A stretch of 64,000 nucleotides of DNA from Ophioderma brevispina (GCA_023653785.1 JAMKCH010012654.1:26633-90632), one strand, 5' to 3'. Counted from the stretch's first letter, positions 12,171 through 25,237 are shown. The notes: generated by a model not told the origin, from the letters alone. Translations and numbers: made by a program.

Positions 12171-12957
12171 TTGATCTAACTCGCACTTCCCTCTTCCGTA
12201 ACCCTCGTTTCTCGCCCCCCCCTCCACTCCCTACCTTTCCTCCTCCTCCCCCCTCCCCCATCACACCCGTCAATCTCTTTCTTCTTCTGCCTCCCCCTCC
12301 CCACCCGTGCTGTCTTGCCCCTTCCCTAGCATGCCTAGTGACTCCTGAGATGTTTGCTTTTTTTTGTGTGTGTCGTAAGCAGAGGGGTATGTTTGTGGGT
12401 GAGGGGTGGTGTGTGGCGTGTGTGTGAGTACGTCGCGTCTGATGGGCCTCTTGTTTTCTGCTGGTGCGCATGGTGTGTGCCGTTCCGTCGGTTGTCTGTT
12501 TGTTGTCCGTCAGTATGATTCGAATTTATTATTGACGTCCTTAATCTTGGAATGGTGTCTTCGGCTTGTGTAACTTACGTCCCTTTTTGATTTACTAATG
12601 GAATCACCGCCCCTGAGTCGGTTGGGGTGGCACTCATCCTATCAACCTTTGATTTTTTAGAATAGTTTTTTTTTACTAAGGGATGGCTATGTCTGGGTTG
12701 ACCCCCACGAGCCCACCCCCTGGTGTTTGGGGGTGGGAAAGGGACAACGGGTACACATAATTTACCCGCATCGCATTGGCTTAACTGGCTAAGTGTTCCT
12801 TCCCTCGTTTTGCCTTAGCTTAGCAAATGTTCCTCAAACATATCGCACGATGCCTTAACCTATCTTATAAATATTAACTGTCCAGCGTGTTTTCCTTGTT
12901 CTGCAATGGTTGGGGGAGGCCCCCATATTAACCCCTGGTATTATAGTTAGGGCTTAG
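12171..12957. other. Unassigned, pyrimidine-rich then GT-rich
   Basis: 12185-12330 is strongly C/T-rich on the plus strand (CCTCCTCCTCCCCCC). 12355-12520 is G/T-rich. No gene is recognised. Confidence 0.45.
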
Positions 12958-13228
12958 CAGTGACGTACCAACCGGTGGGGTGGGGGGCAGGGTGGTGAAA
13001 TGGCTCGGAAATAGGTAAAATACCAGGGGGCGCCCCCCCGCGCGTCTCCCTGCTCAACTGCCACCTCCCCCACCAGCACCCCCCAAATAAACTGACTATT
13101 TGTACAGTTGTCTATCCAGAATACCCCCAAATTCAACCTCACACCACCCCTCTCCAGAAAATGCCCTCGGCACCCCTTCTTCCCCCCCCCCCCCCACCCA
13201 TTTTTGCAGTCCTTGGTTTACGCCACTG
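12958..13228. mobile_element. hAT-like non-autonomous element (candidate)
   Basis: The left end CAGTGACGTACCAACC and the right end in reverse complement, CAGTGGCGTAAACCAA, form about 15-bp inverted termini of the CAGTGGCGTA type. The flanking 8-mers do not match clearly, so the target duplication is unproven. The interior is rich in C and G runs. Confidence 0.5.
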
Positions 13229-13435
13229 GGTTTGCTATTATTCGAGTATGCTCAAGTCCCGCTATTCCCCAGTATTAAACAAGTCCCTAGTCCGAGTATA
13301 TGGAAAGGCCCACTGTAACCCAAGTGTGCCAAAAGGTCGCAAAGTTTCGGAATCTGAGGACCTATTAATTTTTAGGACTATAGCGGTCCGATTTTCATTT
13401 TTCGCTAAACTTGCGTGCGCCTAGATATAGATCAA

Positions 13436-14260
13436 TATTATTACATTACGAGGCAATTTTATTACATAACCCATTTTATTCTATTACAACACGGCAGAAC
13501 TTATTACATTTTACTCTAGTCGCCGATTTTACATGTCCACTAAATAACATAAATATGTTTCGCGTAACAAGTACTCGTATGTAACAAAGTTGAACTGTAT
13601 GTCTAAATTTTGCCGTTGTTGTGTAATAAACCGGTTATTGTAATCAAAGTTGCGCCGTAATGTACATAAAATATTATTAACATTATGCGGCAATTTTTAT
13701 TTACATTTATCCGTTTTATTACTTACACACGGCCAGAATTATAATATTACATTACGCTTCGATTACATACCACGGAAAACATAACCTAAGTATTTTCGCG
13801 TAAACAAAGGTACGCCGTATGTAATAAAATATTACATTAGCGGCCAATTTTAGTTACTTACCGCGTTTTTATACATTACACTGCAGATTTATTCCATACG
13901 CGTCCGATTATTTACTTACACCGAAACTAACATAAACATAAGTTTCGCGTAACCAAAGTACGCGTTTATGTAAAAATTTGTTTGCCGTGTTGTGTGTCTA
14001 ACAGGTAAATTTTAATAAAAATTGCCGCGTATTGTATAAATAAGTAATTCCTTTAGGCGGCAATTTTATTACATTCACAGTCGATTTTTTTACTGTCCCC
14101 GGCAGAATTTATCAAACATTAACGCGTCGATTATTACGTTACGGGCGTGGCGGCCAGAATTTATTACATTACGCGGGTCCGAGTTCTCATTCACTAAAAT
14201 ACATAATACAATCTATTTCGCGTAAACACAGTTTACGCCGTGTAATGTAATAAATTTTGG
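13436..14260. repeat. Array of CGCGTAATGTAATAAA units in both orientations
   Basis: Dozens of degenerate units alternate between TTACATTACGCGGCAATTTT and its reverse complement, with inserts such as TTTCGCGTAAACAAAGTACG. The array is locally palindromic. A stray unit also lies near 14425-14470. Confidence 0.8.
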
Positions 14261-14667
14261 TTCATCCCATGTAGCCCTCATGACCATTGCCTAGTAGCAA
14301 TGAACATCTTCAATAAAGAGGATCAAAGGAAGTGTACAAGGATTGTACAGCTTTATTCCGTAAAGAGTCCTATTTACTCTAAGATCAACACCCTTCCCCT
14401 CCACAAAATAATATCTTTGACCTAATTTTTGCCGTGTTGTGTGTCAAAAAGGTAATTTAATAAATTTTGCCCACATACTGTAGTCATGAATTAAATAGGC
14501 CGACAATTTTCCAGAGGGACAGGGTGAGCTAAAAACCTTCTAAAATTCCCTTTGAAGTTCAAATCAATCGTCAAACCTTACTTGCCAATAGTGGAGGAGC
14601 TAGAACCCAGTCAAGAGACTCATCGTTTACCCTCCTACAGAAAGGTTTGACACATTTGGTAATGTAT
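14261..14667. other. Unassigned sequence between array and fold-back element
   Basis: Apart from the stray array unit at about 14425-14470, nothing recognisable is seen. Confidence 0.4.
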
Positions 14668-15483
14668 ATGGACCCCTCTATATCAACGCTAGGTAAGGTA
14701 TGACTCTCCAAATTGTGGTGTCCTTTTTCCATAGGGCCAATTTAAGTTTACACAGGGGTCACTTTTAAAAATGCCCAATCATGTTAATGTATGCATTATT
14801 GGCCCCTTCTAGTCATAAGGATTCCAAACATGTAAAGTTTGCCCCCACTCATATGACCAATGGTTTTGTAGTTTAAGTTTAAAAAAGGCAAAATGGTACA
14901 AAGGTCCAATTTCTAATTTATCAGTGGTGTAAAATCGGAAGTTGCTCCATTGTGTTGAAAATGAAGAAGTTGTTCATCACAGCTTAATGAGTCAAAATAA
15001 GGAAGAGTGTTGTACACGGTCTGCACTGCATAGTTACCCTGTTATGGGACAAAAAATAGGTCATAGGTCAGCCATACCCAATTGGTGTGACCTTCTTTGA
15101 CCTTACCTCCGTAAGTAAGCATTTACCATAAGACAAACTAATACCTTTTTTATGTACTCTAACCTCAGGCAATAACTTCAAGTATTAAAATATCTCATAT
15201 TACTTTAATGTTGCCCCCTGTACAATTGAAATTGTTTTTTTTTTAAAAACAGTTTTAAATCGTACCATTTTAAACCTTATAATTCCAAACCAAATGGTCG
15301 TAGGTGGTAACAACTTACTTTTGGAATCTTATGACTAGACGGACAATATGCAACTACTTTAACATGATTTGAGCATTTTAAAAAGTTTGGACCCCTGTGT
15401 ACACTTAAATTGGCCCCTATTGAAAAGTGATAACCACAATTTGATAGTAACTACCTACCTAGCATTGGATTTAGAGGGTCCAT
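14668..15483. mobile_element. Fold-back element of repeat family A (816 bp)
   Basis: Arms of about 210 bp (14668-14875 and about 15270-15483) are inverted repeats. Shared blocks in order are ATGGACCCTCT, CAACGCTAGGTA/CAATGCTAGGTA, CAAATTGTGG, GGGCCAATTTAAGT, ACACAGGGGTC, CTAGTCATAAG and ACCATTTGG. The central 400 bp is unique. Related single arms lie at 31030-31410 and 36000-36180. No transposase frame is present. The superfamily is unknown because no clear target duplication is seen. Confidence 0.75.
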
Positions 15484-15751
15484 TCTGTTATGGAACGTCT
15501 CGTAGACGTCTAAGGTCAGAAATCCTTTCAAACGCAAATAAATGAGCCTTGTGCCAAAATATTAATGTTATAATAAACATTTTAAAATTGAATCTTTTAC
15601 TTGAGTTGTTCAAGATTTGGTATGTCCCAAACAAATGACATATACACAATTATTAAGATTACGTATGGTTTACTAGGGTCCTGTTTGAAACTGTTGCGTT
15701 CCGATGTGATGTCCTCACAGCGAAGACCCCAAAATGACAGCGCACAAGTTC

Positions 15752-16177
15752 CTACAAAATCCTCATGTTATTAATTCCAGATGGAATCTCCTCAGTCCCC
15801 TGAGGTAATCTTTTTCCAGCATTGCAGACGACCGGATAATTAAGTCCCCTCGACGTAATAAATCCCCAGTCCAAGATAATCACCAAATCACCACTATTTC
15901 TATCTGTCCAACATCCAAATTTGGAATCCCTATTTTGATTCCAAGCACTTTCGGCTTCAAAGACACATAGAATATTAAATACAGCCTCTGGCCGCACATA
16001 GGAATTAACCCATAATAATCCTGGCACTGTGTTTGAAGCATAAAAATCTACCATTATTGTAAGTAAAACTAGCTTATCCATACTGTATAGCTGATTACCA
16101 CTGCTGACATCGTAGGACTTACTCCACTCTGCTCTTATTATATACTGACCTTCACACATCCCGTCTAAAATCGACAT
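15752..16177 (-). CDS. Hypothetical 141-aa open frame, not recognised
   Basis: This is the longest open frame outside simple repeats and duplicated DNA. I do not recognise a family. The predicted chain has five spaced tryptophans (in AEWSK, LLWVN, SAWNQ, GCWTD and LDWGF) and four cysteines (in MCEG, ILCV, GCWT and VVCN), a composition more like a folded domain than random AT-rich translation. There is no signal peptide or membrane segment. The ATG at 16175-16177 is the first after an in-frame stop (TAA) just upstream. No splice sites, promoter or poly(A) signal can be tied to it. It lies just outside the family-A fold-back element and could be an exon, a decayed gene piece or a chance frame. 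Confidence 0.15.
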   Translation of the reverse strand: MSILDGMCEGQYIIRAEWSKSYDVSSGNQLYSMDKLVLLTIMVDFYASNTVPGLLWVNSYVRPEAVFNILCVFEAESAWNQNRDSKFGCWTDRNSGDLVIILDWGFITSRGLNYPVVCNAGKRLPQGTEEIPSGINNMRIL

Positions 16178-17144
16178 TAATCATTCTTATTGCAAAACAT
16201 GACCTTGCACCATCAAATCAGATTTTACAATCTAAATTACTCATTTCATATATATAACTTTGTGGGGAGATTCCCTAGGTTTCTGCAAATTTTTGATCTC
16301 AAGAGCATAAACCAAGTTTCTAAGTTTTACATCTTGGGGAATCCCCACTTCCTCTAATTGTGCCATCTCACAGGTGGCAAGTTGCAAACAAACCTAGGGG
16401 TATCCCCTTTCCTCTCTTTATAGTAACAAAATACTTGTCCTGCGAGAAACCTCTTCTCAAATAAACTGAGAAAATAATATTTCTTAAAAGTTTTAATCGA
16501 GAAAAATTGGCCATTATAACACTACTAACTACCCAGAGGGAAGGTGGTCAAACCTTTTCTGTAGTGGGAGGTAACCGAATTCCTTAAATAAGGCCCTCTG
16601 ATATTCTGCTCCTCCTCTAAGATTCGTCACGAATTTTGAGGATTTGACTTTAACTCCTTCAATACTATGCGTTACCGCGAGGTCCCTACCCTTTTGTTTT
16701 TTTTTTTTTTTTTGATCTTCTCTTCTTCTTTACTGAACACATCCATTCCTATCAAATTAGATAGGGATACTTTATAGTTTTTTTTCTTTCCCTTGTTTGT
16801 TATCAAAATAAGTACCCAACATTCCCATAATGGCACTTCCACTATTATGGGCACCGAGTTTGAGAGAGTATGGAAATTACTGGATATAGTGTGGAAAATT
16901 TGATAGTTGTGTTTCGTCGCATTTTAAACGTACTCGCAAAAACATATTAAAGCACCTTAAACGATCTGAGTATATAACAAATAGTCCGTTTTCCCCATCA
17001 AGTTCAGAAAAAAAACCTGTATGAAAATCGGGACATTCCTAACTTAAATAAAATTAAATTTTCCCCGACACTGTTGTGTCTATGGAAATTGACAGTGTTT
17101 CTGATTCGAACTTTATGTCATTTTGACGTAAATGATTAGGCCTG
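16178..17144. other. Mostly unassigned; short inverted repeat at 16263-16408
   Basis: GGGGAGATTCCCTAGGTTT (from 16264) pairs with AAACCTAGGGGTATCCCC (to 16408) across about 110 bp, with a TGGGGAATCCCCA palindrome between them. A T run of about 18 lies near 16697-16714. Nothing else is recognised. Confidence 0.5.
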
Positions 17145-17265
17145 TTGGTACTCCATTTTCGAAGAGAGGGCCAACTATCCTTGGTGACCAAAATAAAGTG
17201 CCTGATTGATATTCCCTCGTATCGTACTAGGCATGTTGGAACTTCTCTCCGAAATTGGGGTTCCA
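17145..17265. repeat. Short inverted repeat, arms about 30 bp
   Basis: GGTACTCCATTTTCGAAGAG on the left pairs with the reverse complement of CTCTCCGAAATTGGGGTTCC on the right, loop about 60 bp. It may be a small fold-back element. Confidence 0.55.
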
Positions 17266-17440
17266 TCGCGGCCCGTTATCTATCACTTTTTGGATCATCA
17301 TCCCTGTACCTGACCTATATGCCCCGTTGATGTTAGTTTTTTGCAATGAAGAGGATCCGGTAAATGCCAAGTGACAAGTATAATAATGGTTACCAGAAAC
17401 GGGGTTTTAGGAAGGGCTGAAGTGTATAAGTTGAAGTATA

Positions 17441-17600
17441 GGGGTCCATGCGGACCCGGCATTTTGTTTTTCGTTGGGCTAAATAATTTTTAAATTTTAA
17501 CCAAAATTTATATGCAATTGCCTAAATTCAGTTGCGCATATTTTGGTGAAAAAAATCGGGCCATGGCCTTTTTTTATCCAATTAGACATAAATAGCACGA
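17441..17600 (+). mobile_element. Fragment of GGGGTCC-palindrome (piggyBac-like) family
   Basis: Starts with GGGGTCCATGCGGACCC and continues CATTTTGTTTTTCG...TAAATAATTTT...CAGTTGCGCAT.TTTTGGTG, matching 24971-25150 block by block. The preceding AAGTGTATAAG resembles the terminal part of the intact element at 42999-43797. No complementary second end is seen. Confidence 0.55.
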
Positions 17601-18840
17601 TGTGGTCACCTATTCACAACTTGTTTTGCCCCTTGAAAGCAGAAAGCAAAAGCTGGGTCTTACCAAGAGCCCTACAGAGATAATTAATGCTCAAAAATTA
17701 ACTACTGTTTTAACCGGTTCTTGGTTTTACATCATCTTTAGCCACACTTTTTGGTACCCGATGAGTTTGTATTTTTCTCATGGCTTCCTGACATTTCAAC
17801 CTTCCTTCCATTCATTTCTTTTCCAGATAGAAGAAAGAAACGAACGGGAACGCCATTTAATTGTAAACTCTGAATATTATAACAGAAAGTAAAATAGCAT
17901 TATTGTTTTTCTAAACATACACACTAAATTTGTTATCAACAAATCTTTTTTAGATGACCTGTCTTCATTTGCAGGGGGCCCTCATGTTCAAAATGGTCAC
18001 AAAAAGCATGTTTGTTCAGTTTTAAAAAAATTTACATTTGATCTTGAACCCATTTGATATTTTCAACACTTCATACAACAGAGGGTTCCCATACCACCAT
18101 CTTCTTTTGGTAGTCGTGAATACTAATTCAGTGGGATGACCTGAAAAATATTGTGCTAAAAGTTTTCACCTTACTCTACTGGTGCAGTTCTGATATTAAT
18201 ATTAGTAAATGTTTTGTAACGCTGTGCTCTATAAGCCACTAATATGTATGTCAAAACTGAAAGACAAAATGGTAAATTCTGTTCCAGAATTGTGATCAAA
18301 TTTTAAAATTAGGGCCTATACCATTACTCAACTTAAGTCAGACTTTGAGGTGGTTGTGGATCATAAAATCCTTCAAAGAGTTTCTGAAAGAAGGGTGCTT
18401 TTAAACAGTTCGTTTTACCTACTTACTGCCTTGAATATATGACCAATACAAGTGATTGTATAGATCTTTACAATACAGATAGATCAAATATACATACTAG
18501 CCACCATTACAAACGATACCAACCTATGCACACATGACCATATTGCTTCAAACCCAGTTCATTTCCACATGCATTAGTGCAAAATACCCCGCATAGCCAA
18601 AAGGGTCTCGCTTGGTCTATCTGTCAGGAGCACATCTTTATGGTTGGTTTCAATATTCCTGTCTTTTTCCCCCACTCTAAAAAAATCCCCGTTCTCCATG
18701 CAGCCCTTTTATCTTTTGCTTTTGGGACAAATGTCGATGCCTAAACGCCAACAGCTGATAAATACACAAACCTCTAGTGACATGCACATAATATTCCTGC
18801 CTTTTAAACCGCGGAATACATAGAGGTACATCACTATGTG
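17601..18840. other. Unassigned sequence
   Basis: No gene, RNA or repeat boundary is recognised. A 96-codon plus-strand frame (17602-17892) has no recognisable domain. Confidence 0.4.
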
Positions 18841-18860
18841 AGACTAGTTCCAACTAGTCT
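18841..18860. repeat. 20-bp perfect hairpin
   Basis: AGACTAGTTCCAACTAGTCT has 9-bp perfect arms around a CC centre. Its role is unknown. Confidence 0.7.
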
Positions 18861-20238
18861 TTGGTTTACCCTATTCGATATTCCATTGCAAGCGGGAAAA
18901 TTCCTTATTGATCACAACATTTGCTTGATAACTCGACGACAACAAACAACCTATCACGGTCAGGTCAACTTCAGGTCAACTTTAGAGAGGAGATCAGCCA
19001 AAAAATTCAACTATTTCCAATTTTGCGAAGGTACATAAATTTCATAGCAGGTGCCCCCAAAGCAACTTTAGTAGATATAAATGGCATCTTAGAAGATAGC
19101 AATGTTATTTTGGTCTGACGACGGCTGCTAGATGCATTTTTGTGGTGTGGACCCATGAGCTCTCTTAAGGAGAGAATAGTAGTTACTTGTGAGTGTTTAA
19201 CAGATTGTGATAGCTATTTTCAGCATAAACAGATAGTAATGGCAACCTTCAGATAATACTTTCCATCAACCACTGGTGTAACTTACAAGCGACAGATTAC
19301 AGACAATCTGTAAGAGTCGAGTAATAGTACCTTCTATATGAATATGAACTGAAATTTCAAATGTATTAAATTCAACAATTCAAATTCATGACATTGAAGT
19401 TAAAAATCTCAACTTGGATAGTCAACACTGTAATTAATCGTCATTTTCGGTACTGAGAATGCCTGCCTGTTATTCCTGAATGAATAAATGAATTTCTCTC
19501 GTGAGCTAGTGTACTTTTTCCTTTCCCCCTTTCAACAGAACCACTAACATTTTACGACATATGCCTGAATTACAAGAACACAGGAAAGACTGGTTACAAG
19601 TTTTCCATGAGCTATTCATTGCCAGGAACCGTTATTCCTTCCAGAAATAGGCCATCCGACAAAACAAGCTTATAGATAGTCGTAATTCAATAGTCATAAA
19701 GCATTTCGTACTATGTTGCAATGTAATAAACAGCAGATTCCCTAATAGGGAATAATTGATCACAATGCTCTGGCCATGTTCCGTCAGCTGAAAACAGGTC
19801 TAAGATGAGCACGACTTAGAAGCGTTGGATTTGCGACGCTAACCATGTTTATTCCTGAGCTTTGGAAACTGGGTCACGTGAACAAATGTTGACAAGTGCC
19901 GATGTTATTGTGGACTTTGGGCAATCTGCACCCCGCGTCTGTTATTTCGATTAACTCACCAAGGAACCCAATCCATATTATGTTGCTAAACACAAACTGT
20001 TAGTCAGTTGATTACGAAACACAAGGTGCAAATGATTAATAAAGAAAAAGAGGGTTTACCTATATGCTACGTCTAAATCACGTTGCTTGCGTAATTCATT
20101 CATGGATATCAATTCATATAATTTTCAAGATTGCCTGACCTACTCCCAACGTGATTGAATAATTCGTTTCCTGTCATCCTGTACACAGGCTAATTGTAAA
20201 TGTAAGGTCTCCGTAGTTGGAATGACAACATACGTCTC
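18861..20238. other. Unassigned sequence
   Basis: Includes a short doublet CAGGTCAACTTCAGGTCAAC near 18960-18980 and a GAGCTCTCTTAAGGAGAG stem near 19158-19175. No gene is recognised. Confidence 0.4.
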
Positions 20239-20406
20239 AAGACAATGAAAATCCATGTATGGGTATCTTTGTTGCGTCTGACATGTTTGACAAACTTAAG
20301 CTGCTAGTGGTAGGAAACGCCAATAACATAAAGAAGACATAAAAGTCCATGTATTGGTATCTTTGTTACGAGCATGGATGTGCCAACATAAGCTGCAAGT
20401 GGTTAT
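20239..20406 (+). repeat. Two-copy tandem repeat, period about 94 bp
   Basis: Both copies carry TCCATGTAT.GGTATCTTTGTT followed by CATAAGCTGC.AGTGGT or TTAAGCTGCTAGTGGT in the same order, at 20239-20313 and 20333-20406. Confidence 0.7.
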
Positions 20407-22492
20407 CTTGAATTCTGATGCACTCGACTTTTTATGGGAGCATATAAAAGATCAAGCCTGAGATAAAAAAAAAAACCCTAAAAGGTCCCCCAGATATTAT
20501 GCGCACTTGTGCAATGTTAACAACAATTATGATCTTTGTTGTTAACTGTAATTGGTGCGTAGCACATCGCTGTTTAGTTGCATTCGTTTTTTTCTTATTG
20601 AACATGTTTCTGGGGTTTGTAAGGAGATGTACATCTTTAGAATTTTTTGAACGTTTGAATTATTCAAACAAACAACATATAAAGGGATTTAGGAGAAAGA
20701 CACACTTCCTCACCTCAACATGTTTGATGATATCTCCAACTTGCAACTCACAACAACGCGGCATACGGCAGTCAATTTGGTGACCCCTCGGTCTTATTCA
20801 TCAACCCGACTTGTTGATAGAAATTGTAGAAAGACACGACAATGACAATGGGACGCATGTTTTGTTTCCAAGCCTCCAGTGCTCGTGTAAGCTACCAGAA
20901 AAGGACGAAGGAATGTTTTACATAGTGCCCTAAATCTAATAGGTCTCTCAAACAAGGTTCTAACTATCACTGGTATATTTAAGATGAATGATTTAAACAA
21001 TGTGGGCAACATGGGATGTTTTAAAGAAATGTTGCTTTCAACACTGTCTTATGCTGTATTCCTCATCAGGGTACCTCTCAAGATAAGATGATTTTGAGCA
21101 AGTTTGATGAAAGATATCCTTATCTAGCCCCCCGACACACATCATAAAGGTCGCAATGCACCTATTATAAAAGTAATACGAATATCAAAATAGCTGCCAT
21201 AGCTTTATTCTGTCAAAATTATCAGATATTTTCATCTTCGCTGTGAAGAAACGCCCATTTATTTTGTTACACAATGACCTTAAGGACTCCAGATGACCTT
21301 TGACTATCCCTGAATGTCCGACATGACGCACTCCTCAAAGATCATTCTCATCAGTTGGTGTGGTACCTGTGTCTGTGGAACAGTCGCCTTTTAAGCATTT
21401 TACCTACACCAATAGCTCATGACCCTACACGACATTTGACCTATCACTGAACACCCTATGTGACCTACTCAATGGTCATTATGATCACAACTTTTTTGTA
21501 TTTTCTGTCGACAAAGCCGCATTAAAAACAGGCATGTTTTATGTTTGTGTCGACACATGAAATGAAATCCTGCGGGAACAAGATTACAACACCAGCTACT
21601 CTAAAACTCAAGCTCGAAATTAAAAACCGAATCCAACCGGGGTGAAAACAAGGTATCAGTAGGGTTTCATTTTGGTGTATTTGACTTGGTTGATTTGTTG
21701 CGATTCACTTTGTCAATCTCGCCAATTTTGTTTGTATTAGAATAAAGGTGTATTTCATTGATTCTGTCAGGAGTTTGTGGTTTGTTTATGTTTCACAAGA
21801 TGTCCCATATAGAAAAGAATTCCGATACTTGCAGGAATTTGTGGCTTGACAAACTATTTTCACAAAATATCGAGGAAGAAAATGGGAAACTTCATAAGCT
21901 TGTGATATCATGGGGATGTCACATTGAGGAATATCACGTATTTGGTATCACCCGAAAGACGAAGCGACCCACAGCTTAAAAAACTGATATCAAATTTACC
22001 ACAATGTTTTCATTTGCAAAAAATCAAGAGGAAATGGTTACTTCATAGAAAGAGGGGTATCATAGAAAGAGAGAAGACCATCGTTATAAATTGAACCAGA
22101 TTATAACACTGGGAGTTGATTTACAAAATTATACAGGAATGTCACTATTATTGTTATCAATAGGAAATTGAGGACCCATAGATTTACATGATACCAAACT
22201 ACTACCGGTTTACCACTAGTACATGCCAATTACAGGAAAATAAATGTGTTACACTGAGAGGTTGATTATATATAACAATTTACTAAGTCAAATTTAATTA
22301 AGATGATGGGGGATTCAGGTCAGATAGGAGAGGGGTACTCATCAAATGCTTGTCTGTCAAATAGGGGTACCCTATAATTAAATCCCAGAATTGAGAGCCC
22401 TTAATTCTAGTACAGTTACCCATAGGATATGGAACTGGACTTGTTTTGTAAAAAGTGTTAAGGCCAATGAAAACAATTGCACACAATCTCTA
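20407..22492. other. Unassigned sequence
   Basis: No gene is recognised. TGACCTTTGAC / TGACCTA-type phrases recur between 21280 and 21480 (for example at about 21293, 21436 and 21460), perhaps a decayed repeat. A TATA-like CATATAAAAG at about 20442 has nothing recognisable downstream. Confidence 0.4.
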
Positions 22493-22860
22493 AGTAGTTT
22501 CTGGGTTAGAGGGTTAGAGCAGGGTTTAACTCTATTTGCACAGGATGGTTAAGGACCCTATCCATGCACCGCACATGCCTAAGACAGTTTGGGTCAAGCA
22601 GGGCTTCTAACTAAATATACAAGTGGTAGGACCCTAACAACTGTACGACTCTCCTAATTAGTTGGGTTTGGGTTGAGCAGGGTTTCTCACTATATATTTA
22701 CAAGGGGGTTAAGGACCCTAAAATGCACCACAAACGTAGTTGGGTTAGAGGAGGGGTTGGCCACTATACTTGCCACAGTGGTTTGGTTACTGCACCCACA
22801 CCTTCTAAATAGTTTTTTGGGGTAGGAGCAGGGTTTCACACTATATTTGCCAGTGGGGGA
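22493..22860 (+). repeat. Degenerate minisatellite, unit about 70-95 bp
   Basis: Five units each begin AGTT..TGGGTTAGAGCAGGG and continue TTTCACACTATATTTGCCA and GGTTAAGGACCCTA. Starts lie near 22493, 22587, 22655, 22738 and 22810, with unit length varying through gaps. Confidence 0.75.
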
Positions 22861-24952
22861 AAATGATTTCAAACATTTATTTCTTATCTTTTTATGAATG
22901 GGGTGGTCGGTGGTCCAAACGTCATCAGTTTGTAAGAATGGATTGGCCAGAGGCCACCAGTGAGAAACTCTGGGTTAGAGATTGGTAAACTAATTTTAAT
23001 AAATCAAAGTAAAATTTGATTTGAAAACAAATCATTCCACTCCTTAAGATATTTGGCCTAAAATTGTGTGGCGTCAAGTGTATAAAAGGGTTTTCAGTTC
23101 GGGGTTTTAAATGAATAAGATTTCACACCAACATGGATCTTTCGTCTTTATTTTGAAAAAGTCATGTCATATCCATACAACATTAATGCACATTATATAG
23201 GCCACAGGGGCCAAATGAACAATTATAAAAAGTAAATTTGTTATGGACAAAAGTGTTGGAATGATGATTATTCTGAAACACTACATTTGAGATGAGGTGC
23301 GGGGGTGAGGGCAATCATAAAATTCTTAAAGAAAGGTGAGAAAGAAAGTCTAAAAGCTATGGCCAACTAGAAAGGGAAAGACACTCGTTTACAAGTAGGG
23401 CAAATCATGGGGGATGGAAGAGTTTTTGGTTATGATGCAGGCCCATCATGTTTGAAAAATGAGCAAAACTGTAAGATTTTTTCTTGAATTCACCTATAGA
23501 GAGTTATTTGAATTTTTCAGCATGCAGAAAGAAGAGAAGAATATGACCATGTGATCTTATTATTCAAAAATACATTGGGGAAATAGGCCACATTATTTCC
23601 CGAAATTACAGGCTATGGGTCTAACACCCCGACCTCAAGGTGAGGAATGATAGGCCCGTAGCCAGACCAAGGGGAAAATATTTTCGCGATATAAAACATG
23701 GACATTGTTTTTTTTACACGCCACTGCGACGATTTTCTCTGCGGTTGTAGGGAAATAGGCCGATCATTTCCTTCGGGAATAGAAAGTGTATGTGGAAATA
23801 GAAATAAGAACATGAATGAAAAAGCATGATGTTAGAACTGAAGATATGATGTATTTTTTTTTAAACACAAAATGAGGATACTCCCTGGGCATATACCCCA
23901 GTTTGATGAGAATATTTTTTTTTTATGATTTAAACACATAATTCGATACCACTTGTTAACATGTGTTTTAAAATCCTAAACAATCTTCACAGCGCCATAT
24001 GTATTTGATTAACAACAACATCTTGGCCATGGTTTATTGATCTTTACAAACAACGGCAATGGGATGTTTGTGTGTAAATATTAAACACTATTGTGACAGT
24101 GATGTATAGGGGAACTGAGCAACTATGTATTGGGCTGCCTCAGATCACTGGGTACGTAAACAGGGGACAAAATCAAAGAAATGGGTACCTTGTCCTCCTA
24201 AATCTTGATTCCTTCTAGCGCCTTCAATTTCGACATGAAATTACAAGCTTGTTCTCCCTACGTTTACCAATCGAGTTTGGCACCAGACTGCCGGGTAGAT
24301 AATTTTAGATTTTGTTCAAACCCAGGTAACTCTCTGAATAAAGTCTGAAAGAACACGTAAAATAGATGATTTCAAAACTTAATAAACCTATGTAAGCAAC
24401 AGGAACCACGAGTGGGGACTTTCAACATAGTTTGCCCACACTCAAATTGTGCACGCACACGACGAACATGCCCCCATTGCCCCAGCAATCAATCTCCGTG
24501 TCTCCATTTTATTTTCAAATTAGGTCATTATACAATCATCCCTTAAAAATCATAAATCCTACTAACAATGAATTTTACATGAATACAAAGTAACGCACGT
24601 GCTGGTGAATAATCAGGGGATCTTCCTTCACACAAGAATGATAACGATTCGCCGCAATTACTATTATAAAATACAGCATCTGAGGAGGGGAGTGGGGACG
24701 AAGAATGAGGGTCTGATAAAACACTATTGAAATAATTTAGCCCTCAGGTGTTATGAGAAACTCTGTTCAAAAATAGGTTACAAATTCTCAAATGCCTTAT
24801 ATATTGGATTTGTTTTTATTAAATATGCCAAAGGCACTGGCATGTTGAAAATCCACAATTATGGTTCTTAATGAATTTGCTAGATAGGTTAGGTTTGTTC
24901 TCAGGTATAAAAAATAATTAAGATTAAACATTTAGATGTTTTACACTCTTAA
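22861..24952. other. Unassigned sequence
   Basis: No gene is recognised. 23650-23730 contains possible hAT-type end motifs (CCCGTAGCCAG, ACGCCACTG) that do not form matching termini. Confidence 0.4.
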
Positions 24953-25170
24953 CACTAAAAGTGTATTAAGGGGGGTCCACGTGGACCCACATTTTGTTTT
25001 GCATGCGCCATTTTTAATGGTAAATAATTTTACGTAATTGCCAGTTGTTATCAGTTGCGCATCTTTTGGTGGAAGATGGAAAAAATAAAATCGGTTTCTT
25101 CTGCGTTCGTTATTAAATTATGCAATTAGCCATAATTAAGCATTTTGGTATTCCAAATGTTTGTGACTTG
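24953..25170 (+). mobile_element. piggyBac-like element, left end only
   Basis: TTAA (24949-24952) is followed by CACTAAAAGTGTATTAAGG and then GGGGTCCACGTGGACCC. This parallels the right end, read in reverse complement, of the element at 42999-43797. Sequence homologous to 17441-17600 follows. No opposite end is found, so the copy is truncated. Confidence 0.55.
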
Positions 25171-25237
25171 CTTACATCGTACTCTAGCAACCTTTGTAAA
25201 ATTGTATTTCAGCAATTTAAATGTATTTATTCTCCTA

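Noticed and set aside
23650..23730. hAT element suggested by CCCGTAGCCAG and ACGCCACTG
   Set aside because: The two ends are not complementary and there is no 8-bp duplication.
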